From JAOUEA01 sp963821925 (lineage in GTDB: Bacteria; Actinomycetota; UBA4738; HRBIN12): a DNA stretch of 64,000 nucleotides. Of the stretch, positions 44,341-51,945 are shown in pieces (within the stretch, counting starts at the first letter, position 1; each line of letters begins with the position of its first letter). The notes below the pieces were generated by a model, which saw nothing but the letters and a program-made list of their open reading frames with translations, did not search any database and was not told the origin of the DNA. The position numbers and the translations under genes are program-made. The stretch lies in NCBI GenBank assembly GCA_963821925.1, contig CAWGFO010000009.1:558001-622000 (forward strand). Reading direction: 5' to 3'.

Positions 44341-44960
44341 CCGCGGATACCTTGCCAGACGAACCACGCGCCCAACGCCACCAGCGCCACCGAGAGCGCG
44401 GCGCGGATCACGTGCACCCCACGGTCCCCCACCACCCGGCGGCCACCGCTGCCCAGCAGGGTGAACGTCATGTCCGCGCACGACACGCCGATCCCGAGCG
44501 CCAGCGCCGTCGCCACCCCGGCGGGCCGCCCGCCTTCGGTGGTCGCCTGCGCGATGACCGCGCTGCCCGTCGTCGCGATGAAGATCCAGGCCCCCGGGTT
44601 CAGGATCACGAGCATCACGCCGCGAAGGGTCGGCCGTCCCACGGGCGGGGGCAACGGCTGATCGGGGTCGTGCCGCGCGAGCGAGCGGAGCTCGATCACG
44701 CCGAGCGCCATGATGAACGCACCACCGGCAACCTTCAGCAGACGGAGCACGTCGTCGCTCGGCTCGATCGCCGACAGGCCGAACGCGAGCGCGAGCAGGA
44801 TCGCGACCAGCATGCCGTTGGCACCCAGCATCACGCGCAAGCCGCGCGCGAGCCCGCCCTTCGCGGACTCCGAGAGGATCAGCAGCTGAACGGGGCCGGG
44901 CGCCGCGCCGAGCGCGATCCCGAGTGCGAACGCCGCCCAGGCGTGGTCGAAGGCGGTCAC
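44337..44960 (-). CDS. LysE/RhtB-family exporter
   Basis: This 207-residue membrane protein has about six hydrophobic segments and the family's early motif GAAPGPVQLLILS, followed by GLRVMLGANG. Members export amino acids such as lysine, threonine or homoserine. The GTG at 44960 gives the normal length; a longer frame begins at 45002 and would touch the divergent azlC start. It is divergent from the azlCD pair, another amino-acid exporter. Confidence 0.87.
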   Translation of the reverse strand: MTAFDHAWAAFALGIALGAAPGPVQLLILSESAKGGLARGLRVMLGANGMLVAILLALAFGLSAIEPSDDVLRLLKVAGGAFIMALGVIELRSLARHDPDQPLPPPVGRPTLRGVMLVILNPGAWIFIATTGSAVIAQATTEGGRPAGVATALALGIGVSCADMTFTLLGSGGRRVVGDRGVHVIRAALSVALVALGAWFVWQGIRG

Positions 44961-44988
44961 GGGCGGCCTCGCATCGTGGGGCGAACGG

Positions 44989-44994
44989 TAGCAT
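44989..44994 (+). promoter_or_regulatory. -10 box TAGCAT of leaderless azlC
   Basis: TAGCAT lies six bases before the azlC ATG, without a Shine-Dalgarno site. Confidence 0.55.
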
Positions 44995-45000
44995 CGCCGC

Positions 45001-45681
45001 ATGGCGGAACCCGAGCGCTCCCACCGCGACGGGGTGCGTGAGGTCGCCCCGCTCGCGATCGCGGTGCTCGGGTTCGGCGCGTCGTTCGGGGTGCTCGCGC
45101 GGGCCGCCGGGATGGGCGTGATCTCGCCGATCGTGATGTCGGCGACGACGTTCGCCGGGTCCTCACAGTTCGCGGCGGTGTCGATCCTGGACGCCGGGGG
45201 CAGCGTCGCGTCGGCGGTGACCGCTGCCCTCCTGTTGAACGCGCGCTACGGACCGATCGGCGTGAGCGTGGCCCCGTACCTGCGCGGGAGCCTCTGGTCC
45301 CGGTTCATCCACGCGCAGCTGACGGTGGACGAGTCCTGGGCTCTCGCGGCCGAGGGCGAGGGGCGGTTCAACCCGAAGGTGCTGCTCGGAGCCGGCGTGA
45401 CGCTGTATCTCGCCTGGGTGGGCGGCACGGTGCTCGGCGTGGCGTTCGGCGATCTGATCGGCGACCCCGGGACGTGGGGGTTGGACGCGGCGTTCCCGGC
45501 GCTGTTCCTCGCGCTCCTCGTGCCGCAGCTCACGACCCGCGACGCGCGCCTCGCGGCCCTGGTTGGCGCGGCGATCGCCCTGGCCCTGACGCCGTTCACC
45601 CCGGCGGGCGTGCCGATCATCGCCGCGAGCGCGGGCTGTCTGGTCGGCCTCGGGAAGACGCGCGGGAGCGTGACCGCGTGA
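45001..45681 (+). CDS. azlC: AzlC-family branched-chain amino acid permease
   Basis: The 226-residue membrane protein has the AzlC motifs FGASFGVLA and TTFAGSSQFAA, which mark the large subunit of a branched-chain amino-acid exporter. Its stop overlaps the azlD start by four bases (GTGA). The pair lies back to back with lysE, giving a small amino-acid efflux locus. Confidence 0.92.
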   Translation: MAEPERSHRDGVREVAPLAIAVLGFGASFGVLARAAGMGVISPIVMSATTFAGSSQFAAVSILDAGGSVASAVTAALLLNARYGPIGVSVAPYLRGSLWSRFIHAQLTVDESWALAAEGEGRFNPKVLLGAGVTLYLAWVGGTVLGVAFGDLIGDPGTWGLDAAFPALFLALLVPQLTTRDARLAALVGAAIALALTPFTPAGVPIIAASAGCLVGLGKTRGSVTA

Positions 45682-45989
45682 GCGCCGCCTGGGCGGTCGT
45701 CGTCCTCACCGGACTGGGGACCGTGGCGATCAAGTCGCTCGGACCGTTGTTGATGGGCGGCCGGCCGCTGCCGCCTCGGATCGCCGGACTGGTCGCCCTC
45801 CTCGCGCCCGCGCTCCTGGCCGCGCTCGTGGCGATCAACACGTTCGCCGACGGCCGGAGCCTCACGATCGACGCCCGCGTCCTCGGTGTCGGCGTGGCCG
45901 CGATCGCGATCTGGCGGCGCGCTCCGGTGCTGCTCGTGATCGTGCTGGCGGCCGGCACGACGGCGCTCGCCCGGGCCCTCGTCGGCTGA
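45678..45989 (+). CDS. azlD: AzlD-family branched-chain amino acid transport protein
   Basis: This 103-residue protein has three or four hydrophobic segments and matches AzlD in size and position. The GTG at 45678 is coupled to azlC; the longer upstream open frame is inside azlC. AzlD is the small partner of AzlC. Confidence 0.88.
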   Translation: MSAAWAVVVLTGLGTVAIKSLGPLLMGGRPLPPRIAGLVALLAPALLAALVAINTFADGRSLTIDARVLGVGVAAIAIWRRAPVLLVIVLAAGTTALARALVG

Positions 45990-46003
45990 TACCGTCCCGC
46001 GCC

Positions 46004-47128
46004 ATGACGCGCTACCGAGACCTGGGACTCACCGTCGGCCAGCTGCAGCCCGGACCGCTGAACGCGATCACCGACGTGGCCGGCGTGGCCGTCGGCGTCA
46101 CGACGCTGATCGAGGGCGACGGCCCGCTCCGGATCGGCGTCGGCCCGATCCGGACCGGCGTCACCGTGATCGTGCCGCACGACCGGATCGGCGCCGAGCC
46201 GGTGTTCGCCGGCTGCCACCGCCTGAATGGCAACGGCGAGCTCACCGGGCTCGAGTGGGTCCGCGAGTCGGGCCAGCTCACGACGCCGGTCGCGATCACG
46301 AACACGCACAGCGTGGGCGTGGTGCGCGACGCGCTCGTGGCCGCCGAGATGCGGGGCCGGAGCGATCCCACCGCCTACTGGAGCCTCCCCGTGGTGGGCG
46401 AGACGTACGACGGCACGCTCAACGACATCAACGGGATGCACGTGCGGCCCGAGCACCTGTTCGCGGCGCTCGACGTCGCCTCGACCGGCCCGGTGCCCGA
46501 GGGCGGCGTCGGCGGCGGCACCGGCATGACCTGTCACGGGTTCAAGGGCGGGACCGGCACCGCGTCGCGCATCGTGAACGACTGGACCGTCGGCGCGCTC
46601 GTCCAGGCGAACTACGGCCGGCGCGAGCGCCTGACCGTCGACGGCGTCCCCGTCGGACGCGAGATCCCGGTCACCGAGATCCCCTCCCCGTGGGACGAGG
46701 AGGACCGCCTCGCCGGCGGGCCCGAGCCCGGGATGGGCTCGATCATCGTGATCCTCGCGACCGACGCGCCGATGCTCCCCCACCAGCTCGAGCGCCTCGC
46801 GCAGCGCGCCGGCCTGGGCATCGCCCGGGCCGGCGGCGCCGGGGAGCACTCGAGCGGCGACCTCTTCCTCGCGTTCTCCACGGGGAACCGCGGACGGCTC
46901 GAGAGCTACAAGACCGAGGCCGCCACCGCCCCGTTCGAGGTCGCGATGATCCCCGAGGGCTCGATCAGCGATCTGTTCTGGGGCGCGATCGAGGCGACCG
47001 AGGAGGCGATCCTGAACGCGCTCGTCGCCGCCGAGACGATGACGGGCCGTGACGGCATCACCTCGCACGCGCTCGACCACGAGCGACTCGTGGAGGTCAT
47101 GACGAAGTACGGACGCGGCCCCGCGTAG
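46004..47128 (+). CDS. P1-family (DmpA/BapA) N-terminal nucleophile peptidase
   Basis: This 374-residue enzyme belongs to the DmpA/BapA family, aminopeptidases that mature by self-cleavage before a catalytic serine. Family segments are NAITDVAGVAVG, TNTHSVGVVRD, GMTCHGFKGGTGTASR and the nucleophile region HSSGDLFLAFSTGN, where cleavage would expose a serine. No signal peptide is seen. Substrates may be beta-peptides or D-amino-acid amides. A TACCGT box eight bases before the ATG suggests leaderless expression. Confidence 0.9.
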   Translation: MTRYRDLGLTVGQLQPGPLNAITDVAGVAVGVTTLIEGDGPLRIGVGPIRTGVTVIVPHDRIGAEPVFAGCHRLNGNGELTGLEWVRESGQLTTPVAITNTHSVGVVRDALVAAEMRGRSDPTAYWSLPVVGETYDGTLNDINGMHVRPEHLFAALDVASTGPVPEGGVGGGTGMTCHGFKGGTGTASRIVNDWTVGALVQANYGRRERLTVDGVPVGREIPVTEIPSPWDEEDRLAGGPEPGMGSIIVILATDAPMLPHQLERLAQRAGLGIARAGGAGEHSSGDLFLAFSTGNRGRLESYKTEAATAPFEVAMIPEGSISDLFWGAIEATEEAILNALVAAETMTGRDGITSHALDHERLVEVMTKYGRGPA

Positions 47129-47139
47129 CGGGTCGGCCG

Positions 47140-47919
47140 TCAGCAGCCGACGCCGAGGTCCTCGACCGCGCCGTCGGTCAGTCGGAGCAGGCGGGACCGC
47201 GCGTTGTTCGTCTCGTCCGCCTCGTCGATCCCGTCCCGGGGGTCGGCGATCGACGTGAGGCAGTAGCGGCCGTTCGGCAGGCTCGTCACGTCCAGGTCCT
47301 GCCCGGGGAGGAACGCCGCGTACCAGTCGGCCCACCCCACCGAGAGCCCGGTGATCGAGTTCCGCGCGCACTGGCCGTAGTAGGCGAACGTCGAGAAGCC
47401 CGGGACGTCGGGGAAGGCCGCCAGGCTGTCCCGCACGCAGAACGACACCTTCGGCGAGGCGGCGACCACCGCGTCGGTCGCCACCGATCGGAGCTCGTAG
47501 CGCGCGAAGCGCTGGAGGTGCCAGTGGTCGTGCGCGGGATGGAACACCATGCATCCCACCTCGACCGTCCGCCCGATCAGGTCGGTGCCGCGCTCGAACT
47601 CGCCGCTCCCGTTCGTGTCCTCGTAGACCCGCTGGAGCGCGAGCCGGTCGTTCGTGAAGTTGCCGTCGCCGTTGCAGTCACGCCGCCTCGGCCTGAGCTC
47701 GAGCACCCCGAGCCCCTGGTTCCCGATCGTGTTCCCGAACCGGAGCACGGTGCGGTCGCCCATCGTCTGGATCGAGATCCCGTCGAACGGGCGCGTCACG
47801 AGGTCGGGCAGCAGCTCCGCCGGCGCGCGCCTCGGAGCGGCGAACGCCGAGGCGACACCGAGCACCGCGAGCAGCGCCGCGAGGAGGAACGGAACGAACG
47901 CAGCGCGGCGGGCGGTCAT
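47140..47919 (-). CDS. Secreted lysyl-oxidase-like protein
   Basis: The 259 residues start with a signal peptide (about 1-28). The mature part has the lysyl-oxidase copper-site pattern in HPAHDHWHLQRFARYEL near residue 128, then VSFCVRDS and a SVGWADWY segment. All are typical of bacterial lysyl-oxidase-domain proteins. A calcium-binding-like DCNGDGNF loop and an EDTNGSGEFE loop precede the copper site. Whether it oxidises lysine is unproven in bacteria. It overlaps nothing, ending 12 bases from the convergent peptidase gene. Confidence 0.85.
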   Translation of the reverse strand: MTARRAAFVPFLLAALLAVLGVASAFAAPRRAPAELLPDLVTRPFDGISIQTMGDRTVLRFGNTIGNQGLGVLELRPRRRDCNGDGNFTNDRLALQRVYEDTNGSGEFERGTDLIGRTVEVGCMVFHPAHDHWHLQRFARYELRSVATDAVVAASPKVSFCVRDSLAAFPDVPGFSTFAYYGQCARNSITGLSVGWADWYAAFLPGQDLDVTSLPNGRYCLTSIADPRDGIDEADETNNARSRLLRLTDGAVEDLGVGC

Positions 47920-47925
47920 CGCCGG

Positions 47926-47931
47926 AGTCTA
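47926..47931 (-). promoter_or_regulatory. -10 box TAGACT of leaderless lysyl-oxidase-like gene
   Basis: On the minus strand TAGACT is six bases before the ATG at 47919, with no Shine-Dalgarno site. Confidence 0.6.
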
Positions 47932-47958
47932 CGGGAGCCCAACCCCCTGAACCGTGAA

Positions 47959-48483
47959 CTAGGGCCTCGAGGGCGACCATGAAGGGGACCAGTGCCACTC
48001 CGGACACCACCGCCGCTCGATCCGGAAGCTCGTGGGGTCGCCATGAGGCCAGATGGTGTTCGACCCTCCATCCTTCGGACTGTCGTCGAAGACGTACTCG
48101 ATGAAGGTCATATAGTCGTAGTTCGGCTTCGCGAGGACGTCGTGAATGCGCGCGGTGGACGCGGGGGCGATCCTGGTTGCGCCGGTCATGCCGGAGGGAT
48201 GACCTTCACCTCCGAACCTGACCGATACCCGATCACGGCACGGGTTGGTCACCACCACGTCCTTGTAGTCCTGACAACCTGTGAGGGTCGCGGCGAAGCC
48301 CTCGATGAAGGTCGTGTAGTCGTAGTTCGGCGCCTCGGTCGGGCCGGAGGGATGAACCTCGCCCCCGAACCCGACCGTCAGCCGATCATGGCACGGGCTA
48401 CTCATCGCAACGTCCTGGTTGTTCTGACAACCCGCGAGGAGCACGGCGACGCCCACGGCGAGCACGGCACGTCTTCGAACCAT
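47959..48483 (-). CDS. Lipoprotein with internal duplication, unknown role
   Basis: The 174-residue protein has a signal sequence ending in the lipobox LLAGC (C19). The mature part holds two copies of one unit. Copy 1 (residues 17-62) reads LAGCQNNQDV to PNYDYTTFIE, and copy 2 (67-129) reads LTGCQDYKDV to PNYDYMTFIE. Both contain an SSPCHDR or TNPCRDR segment and FGGE-x-HPSG. The duplication even includes the lipobox region. No family is recognised. I chose the ATG at 48483, with a TATCGT box upstream; a longer frame runs into the tRNA-Pro gene. Confidence 0.7.
   Translation of the reverse strand: MVRRRAVLAVGVAVLLAGCQNNQDVAMSSPCHDRLTVGFGGEVHPSGPTEAPNYDYTTFIEGFAATLTGCQDYKDVVVTNPCRDRVSVRFGGEGHPSGMTGATRIAPASTARIHDVLAKPNYDYMTFIEYVFDDSPKDGGSNTIWPHGDPTSFRIERRWCPEWHWSPSWSPSRP
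48097..48285 (-). repeat. Intragenic direct repeat, copy 2
   Basis: Codons 67-129 of the lipoprotein gene. This copy contains about 17 extra residues before the PNYDY motif compared with copy 1. Nucleotide similarity to copy 1 is evident, for example shared GTAGTCGTAGTTCGGC and GGAGGGATGA. Confidence 0.65.
48298..48435 (-). repeat. Intragenic direct repeat, copy 1
   Basis: Codons 17-62 of the lipoprotein gene, starting in the lipobox. It is the shorter of the two tandem units. Confidence 0.65.
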
Positions 48484-48490
48484 CCCTGGA

Positions 48491-48496
48491 ACGATA
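48491..48496 (-). promoter_or_regulatory. -10 box TATCGT of leaderless lipoprotein gene
   Basis: On the minus strand TATCGT lies seven bases before the ATG at 48483 and supports that start. Confidence 0.5.
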
Positions 48497-48554
48497 CCGG
48501 CCAGGTCCGCCGACGCTGCCCAGGAACGCGGGCGCCGACCTTGACCTTCGTCCG

Positions 48555-48629
48555 TCGGGGCGGCGGGATTCGAACCCGCGACCTCGTGCTCCCAAAGCAC
48601 GTGCGCTAACCAGGCTGCGCTACGCCCCG
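48555..48629 (-). tRNA. tRNA-Pro (anticodon TGG)
   Basis: The minus strand folds as a tRNA: a 7-base-pair acceptor stem (CGGGGCG with CGCCCCG), a D arm, an anticodon loop CTTTGGGAG-like with TGG, and a T arm with GGTTCGAATCC. The CCA end is not encoded. Confidence 0.95.
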
Positions 48630-48694
48630 TGAGCCCGATGCTACCCGCCCAGATCGTGGACTTCCGGCCGTTGCGGCGCGCCGAGGGCGTGCGC

Positions 48695-48700
48695 TAGCGT
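48695..48700 (+). promoter_or_regulatory. -10 box TAGCGT of leaderless membrane-protein gene
   Basis: TAGCGT is seven bases before the GTG at 48708, without a Shine-Dalgarno site. Confidence 0.55.
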
Positions 48701-48707
48701 CCGCCCC

Positions 48708-49112
48708 GTGTCCGGGGACAAGGCCACGAGCCACACGATGACGATCCTGACCGCGCTGCTGATCGTGGCGCTCGCGGTCGGCGCGACCCTGTTCTTCCTC
48801 CTGTGGCGAGGGCCGTCCTCCGTCGGGCGGTTCGAGACCGCCGCGCCCGTCGCGGTCGATTGCCCGAGCGGTACCGGCGTTCCGGTCTGCTACGACACCG
48901 ACATCACGAACGTCGGCGAGACCGCGCAGCAGGTCCGCTGCCAGGTCACACCCGGCCCCGACACCGCGGCGCTCTTCGACAACGGGGACGACGTCTACTC
49001 GAGCCCGGTGCCCCTGGAGCCGGGGAGCTCCATCACCCTGCTGGTCCAGGTGAGTCCCAGCAACGGCGCGACGGTCGTCTCGCAGCCGAGCGTCGCGTGC
49101 GAGGCCGCGTAG
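48708..49112 (+). CDS. Membrane-anchored small extracytoplasmic protein
   Basis: The 134 residues comprise a short N terminus, one membrane segment (about 11-33) and an extracytoplasmic domain of about 95 residues with four cysteines and a beta-sandwich look, ending in VACEAA. No family is recognised. The GTG start at 48708 has a -10 box just upstream. It stands alone between tRNA-Pro and the convergent PhzF-family gene. Confidence 0.68.
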   Translation: MSGDKATSHTMTILTALLIVALAVGATLFFLLWRGPSSVGRFETAAPVAVDCPSGTGVPVCYDTDITNVGETAQQVRCQVTPGPDTAALFDNGDDVYSSPVPLEPGSSITLLVQVSPSNGATVVSQPSVACEAA

Positions 49113-49115
49113 CCC

Positions 49116-49979
49116 TCAGAGCTCGAACGCGCCCTCGCCGACGATCCGCACGCCGCCCCCGACGAACGAGGTCCACGACCCCGGCGTCCCTTCCACGTCG
49201 ACGTGGAGGAAGCTCGGCCGGCCGACCAGTTCGCCCTGCGCGATCGTCACGTGCCCGGGCATCCCGGCGCGTCCGAACTCGGCGAGGTACGCGCCGAGCG
49301 GACCGGCCGCCGACCCCGTCGCCGGGTCCTCGCCGATCGACGGCCACCGGTCGAACATCCGCGCCATCACGTCGCCGTCGGCGCGGATCGTGAACAGGTA
49401 GAGCGACTCGGCCTCGTCGGCGGCCTCGCACGCGAGCCGGCATGCGTCGCCCTGACGCTCGGCCCGACGGAGCGTGGCCTCGTCGCGGACCGGCACCATC
49501 AGGTGCGGGATCCCGGTCGACACCGGCACGATCGGCAGATCGGCGACGAGGTCCTCGGGCTCGAGCCCCGCGCCCCGTGCGACGAGCGCCCGGTCTTCGA
49601 CGGATCGGCCGAACGCGGGCGGGAGTTGGTGCATGCGGCCGCGGCGGGCCGCGACGTCGATCTCGACCGGGACCTCGCCCGCCCCGCAGGTCTGGACGAC
49701 GCTCGACGGGACGCGACCTTCTGAGGCGAGCACGAACGCCGTCCCCAGCGTCGGGTGCCCGGCGAACGGGAGCTCGTTCTCGGGCGTGAAGATCCGCACG
49801 TCGTAACCGCCCTCGCGCACCCCCGTGACGAACGTGGTCTCGCTGAAGTTGATCTCGCGGGTGAGCGTGAGCATCGCGTCGTGGTCGAGCCCCTCCGGGG
49901 TCTCGGGCACGACGCAGAGCTGGTTCCCCGCGAAGGGCACCTCGGTGAACACGTCGACCAGACGGAAGGGCACCCGCAT
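49116..49979 (-). CDS. PhzF-family isomerase/epimerase-like protein
   Basis: This 287-residue protein is of the PhzF/diaminopimelate-epimerase fold. The N terminus VDVFTEVPFAGNQLCVV, the INFSETTFV segment with the family's catalytic glutamate near residue 46, and PFAGHPTLGTAF are all typical. The C-terminal half has GEDPATGSAAG, a second family signature. No phenazine genes are nearby, so the substrate is unknown. Confidence 0.92.
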   Translation of the reverse strand: MRVPFRLVDVFTEVPFAGNQLCVVPETPEGLDHDAMLTLTREINFSETTFVTGVREGGYDVRIFTPENELPFAGHPTLGTAFVLASEGRVPSSVVQTCGAGEVPVEIDVAARRGRMHQLPPAFGRSVEDRALVARGAGLEPEDLVADLPIVPVSTGIPHLMVPVRDEATLRRAERQGDACRLACEAADEAESLYLFTIRADGDVMARMFDRWPSIGEDPATGSAAGPLGAYLAEFGRAGMPGHVTIAQGELVGRPSFLHVDVEGTPGSWTSFVGGGVRIVGEGAFEL

Positions 49980-50040
49980 GGCTCCGAGTATCGCAGGCGG
50001 GGGTTGCTAGGCTGGTTCGGTCGGCGCCAAGGGGCGCCGC

Positions 50041-50113
<73 letters not shown>

Positions 50114-50131
50114 CCGACTGGGCCGCGACGA

Positions 50132-50602
50132 TCAGGCGGACGGCGGAGGTGGAGGTGGCGGCGGTGTGCCTCCCATGCCGCCGCCCGGCATCGCCATCCC
50201 ACCCGGCGCGGCGGCCGGACCCACGTAGCGGGAATCTCCGAAGCCCAGGATCATGATGAAGATCACGCTGAGGAAGATCAGGCCGATCGCGAAGCCCGTG
50301 CCCTGACCGAAGCTCTTCGCGAGATCCAGCGCCACGATGATCCAGATCACGAAGTTCACGAACGGGATGAACATCAGGATCACCCACCACCCCGGCCGGC
50401 CGACGATCTTGCACAACACGTAGAAGTTGTAGATCGGGATCAGGCACGCCCACCCTGGGTGCCCGGCCTTCTCGTACATCTTCCACGCGCCGATCGCGTA
50501 GAGCACCAGGAAGGCCAGGTAGAACAGCGCGAGCGTGCCCCATGCGAGGCCCCCGGCCGCGTCGATCTCGATCGTCGTCGACTGTGCAAGTGCGCCAAGC
50601 AT
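50132..50602 (-). CDS. DUF5684-like membrane protein
   Basis: The 156-residue protein has four hydrophobic segments and the pattern WKMYEKAGHPGWACLIPIYN, then GRPGWW and IPFVN. I associate this pattern with the DUF5684 family. The C terminus is glycine- and proline-rich, ending in a run of eight prolines. A GAGGAGGGG site fixes the ATG at 50602. It sits between tRNA-Gly and tRNA-Arg. Function unknown. Confidence 0.78.
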   Translation of the reverse strand: MLGALAQSTTIEIDAAGGLAWGTLALFYLAFLVLYAIGAWKMYEKAGHPGWACLIPIYNFYVLCKIVGRPGWWVILMFIPFVNFVIWIIVALDLAKSFGQGTGFAIGLIFLSVIFIMILGFGDSRYVGPAAAPGGMAMPGGGMGGTPPPPPPPPSA

Positions 50603-50700
50603 CGGTCCCCTCCTCGATCCGCGCCGTCGGGCGCGACCCGTCGAACGATAGGGCCTCGGCCTCTCGGGAGTGGGATTTCGGGACGATACCCTTGCGGCAG

Positions 50701-50778
50701 GCGCCGGTAGCTCAGTCCGGATAGAGCGGGGGACTTCTAATCCCTAGGTCGCAGGTTCGAATCCTGCCCGGCGCGCCA
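50701..50778 (+). tRNA. tRNA-Arg (anticodon TCT)
   Basis: Acceptor stem GCGCCGG/CCGGCGC, D arm, anticodon loop CTTCTAA with TCT, and T arm with GGTTCGAATCC are all visible. Unlike the other two tRNA genes here, CCA is encoded at the 3' end. Confidence 0.95.
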
Positions 50779-50912
50779 GGTTCATCCGTTCCCCCATGAA
50801 GTTGGCGGGCAGGACGGCGCGTCCGTCCCACGGGGCCGCCCCACTTCCGGAGCCGCCCGGCGGAACCGATCCAGGGATGCCGCACGTCCTGCCCGACGTT
50901 GGCAGAACCCCG

Positions 50913-51194
50913 CTACGGAACGTTGGCCGCGTTGTCGATGATGTTGATCCCTCCGGTGGGGAGCGGCAGCGCACACACCTTCAGATCGCCGTTCTTGTCG
51001 TAGGACAGGATCGCCCCTTCGGGGTCCGGGAACCCAGGCGGCGGCGGCCACATCTCGATCACCTGCGCGGCGGTGAAGGCCCCCTGGAACGCAGGTGGAC
51101 ACTTCGCGATCGGTGGCTTTGCACCTGCCGGGGCGGCGACCAAGACCAGAGCTGAGGCAGCGACAGGGATCAGGAGCGCTCTCTTCCTCTTCAT
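50913..51194 (-). CDS. Small secreted protein, unknown role
   Basis: This 93-residue protein has a signal peptide (about 1-25, ending PAGA) and a short mature part with two cysteines and a calcium-loop-like YDKNGDLKV segment. No family is recognised. A GGAGG site seven bases upstream fixes the ATG at 51194; the longer open frame upstream is antisense to the ArsR-type gene. Confidence 0.62.
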   Translation of the reverse strand: MKRKRALLIPVAASALVLVAAPAGAKPPIAKCPPAFQGAFTAAQVIEMWPPPPGFPDPEGAILSYDKNGDLKVCALPLPTGGINIIDNAANVP

Positions 51195-51333
51195 GCGTCC
51201 TCCCTCAAGAGAGCACCGTTGTATCTGATGTAAACGCCGTAGGTCAAGAGGAGGAATCAGGGCTCCGACGTGGTCAACTACTTGACGGTGCACTGTCGCC
51301 ATCACTCTACAAGAGTTCTTGTATGGTAGAGGC
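51195..51333. promoter_or_regulatory. Divergent promoter region, small secreted protein and ArsR-type regulator
   Basis: This 139-base AT-richer gap holds TTGACG at 51282-51287 and, 17 bases on, CTCTAC as a weak -10 box for the regulator. The operator-like palindrome at 51308-51323 lies at the expected transcription start. Confidence 0.5.
51308..51323. promoter_or_regulatory. Candidate operator, inverted repeat TACAAG-N4-CTTGTA
   Basis: TACAAGAGTTCTTGTA is a perfect 6-base inverted repeat with a 4-base spacer. It lies 10 bases before the ATG of the ArsR-type regulator and over its likely transcription start. It is the natural autoregulatory site and may control the coupled MFS gene too. Confidence 0.6.
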
Positions 51334-51945
51334 ATGACGCGGCGGGAAACCTCCACGGTGGAAGAACGGCCCGTGCGGGTCGGCGGACTCGCCGCGATGC
51401 GAGCACTCGCCCACCCCACGCGGATGCGGATGGTGCACCTCCTGCGCACCGAGCCGCTATCGGCCTCCGAGCTCGCCCGTCGGCTCCAGATCCGGTTCGG
51501 CTCGGCCCAGTACCACCTCCGCACGCTCGAGCAGGCGGGCATCGCTCGCCGGGTCGCCGAGCGTCGCAAGCGCGGGGGCGTCGAGGTCCTCTTCGAGGTT
51601 CCGCGCTCGCTCGGGGTCGACTACGACGCGGATGCGCCGGCCGGGATGCGGGCCGCCGTGCAGCGCGCCTTCCTCGCCGAGCTGGGACGGCGCCTGGACG
51701 CCGCGGCGGCCGAGCCCGAGCCCGAGGACACCGACCGCGACGTGCTCAGCACCCGCGAGATCGAGCTTCGGCCCGACGACGTCCCGGCGGCGACCGAGGC
51801 GCTGCACGCCTTCCTGCGCCGCCTCGACGAGCTCGCGCTCGACCGCCCGGACGCCGACTCGCTCCCGTTCACGGCCTCGGTCCAGCTGTTCCGGATCCCG
51901 CGCTCGGCCTCGCAGCATCCGGAGGCTCCCGGAGGCGGCGCGTGA
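51334..51945 (+). CDS. ArsR-type helix-turn-helix regulator
   Basis: The 203-residue protein has an N-terminal winged helix (about 18-85, with MRALAHPTRMRMVHLL, SASELARRL and SAQYHLRTLEQAGI) of the ArsR type. A charged helical C-terminal domain of about 100 residues probably binds a ligand or mediates dimerisation. It has no obvious metal-site cysteines. Its stop overlaps the MFS gene start by four bases, so regulator and pump are co-made. An earlier ATG at 51319 is inside the operator and less likely. Confidence 0.85.
   Translation: MTRRETSTVEERPVRVGGLAAMRALAHPTRMRMVHLLRTEPLSASELARRLQIRFGSAQYHLRTLEQAGIARRVAERRKRGGVEVLFEVPRSLGVDYDADAPAGMRAAVQRAFLAELGRRLDAAAAEPEPEDTDRDVLSTREIELRPDDVPAATEALHAFLRRLDELALDRPDADSLPFTASVQLFRIPRSASQHPEAPGGGA

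Noticed and set aside
43651..44661. Plus-strand open frame across the intergenic gap and the SprT-like gene
   Set aside because: Its translation is antisense-like, lacks a start signal and opposes two overlapping minus-strand genes with clear motifs.
48484..48600. Longer N terminus for the lipoprotein gene starting inside tRNA-Pro
   Set aside because: The extra sequence is the tRNA read as protein. The ATG at 48483 gives a clean lipoprotein signal.
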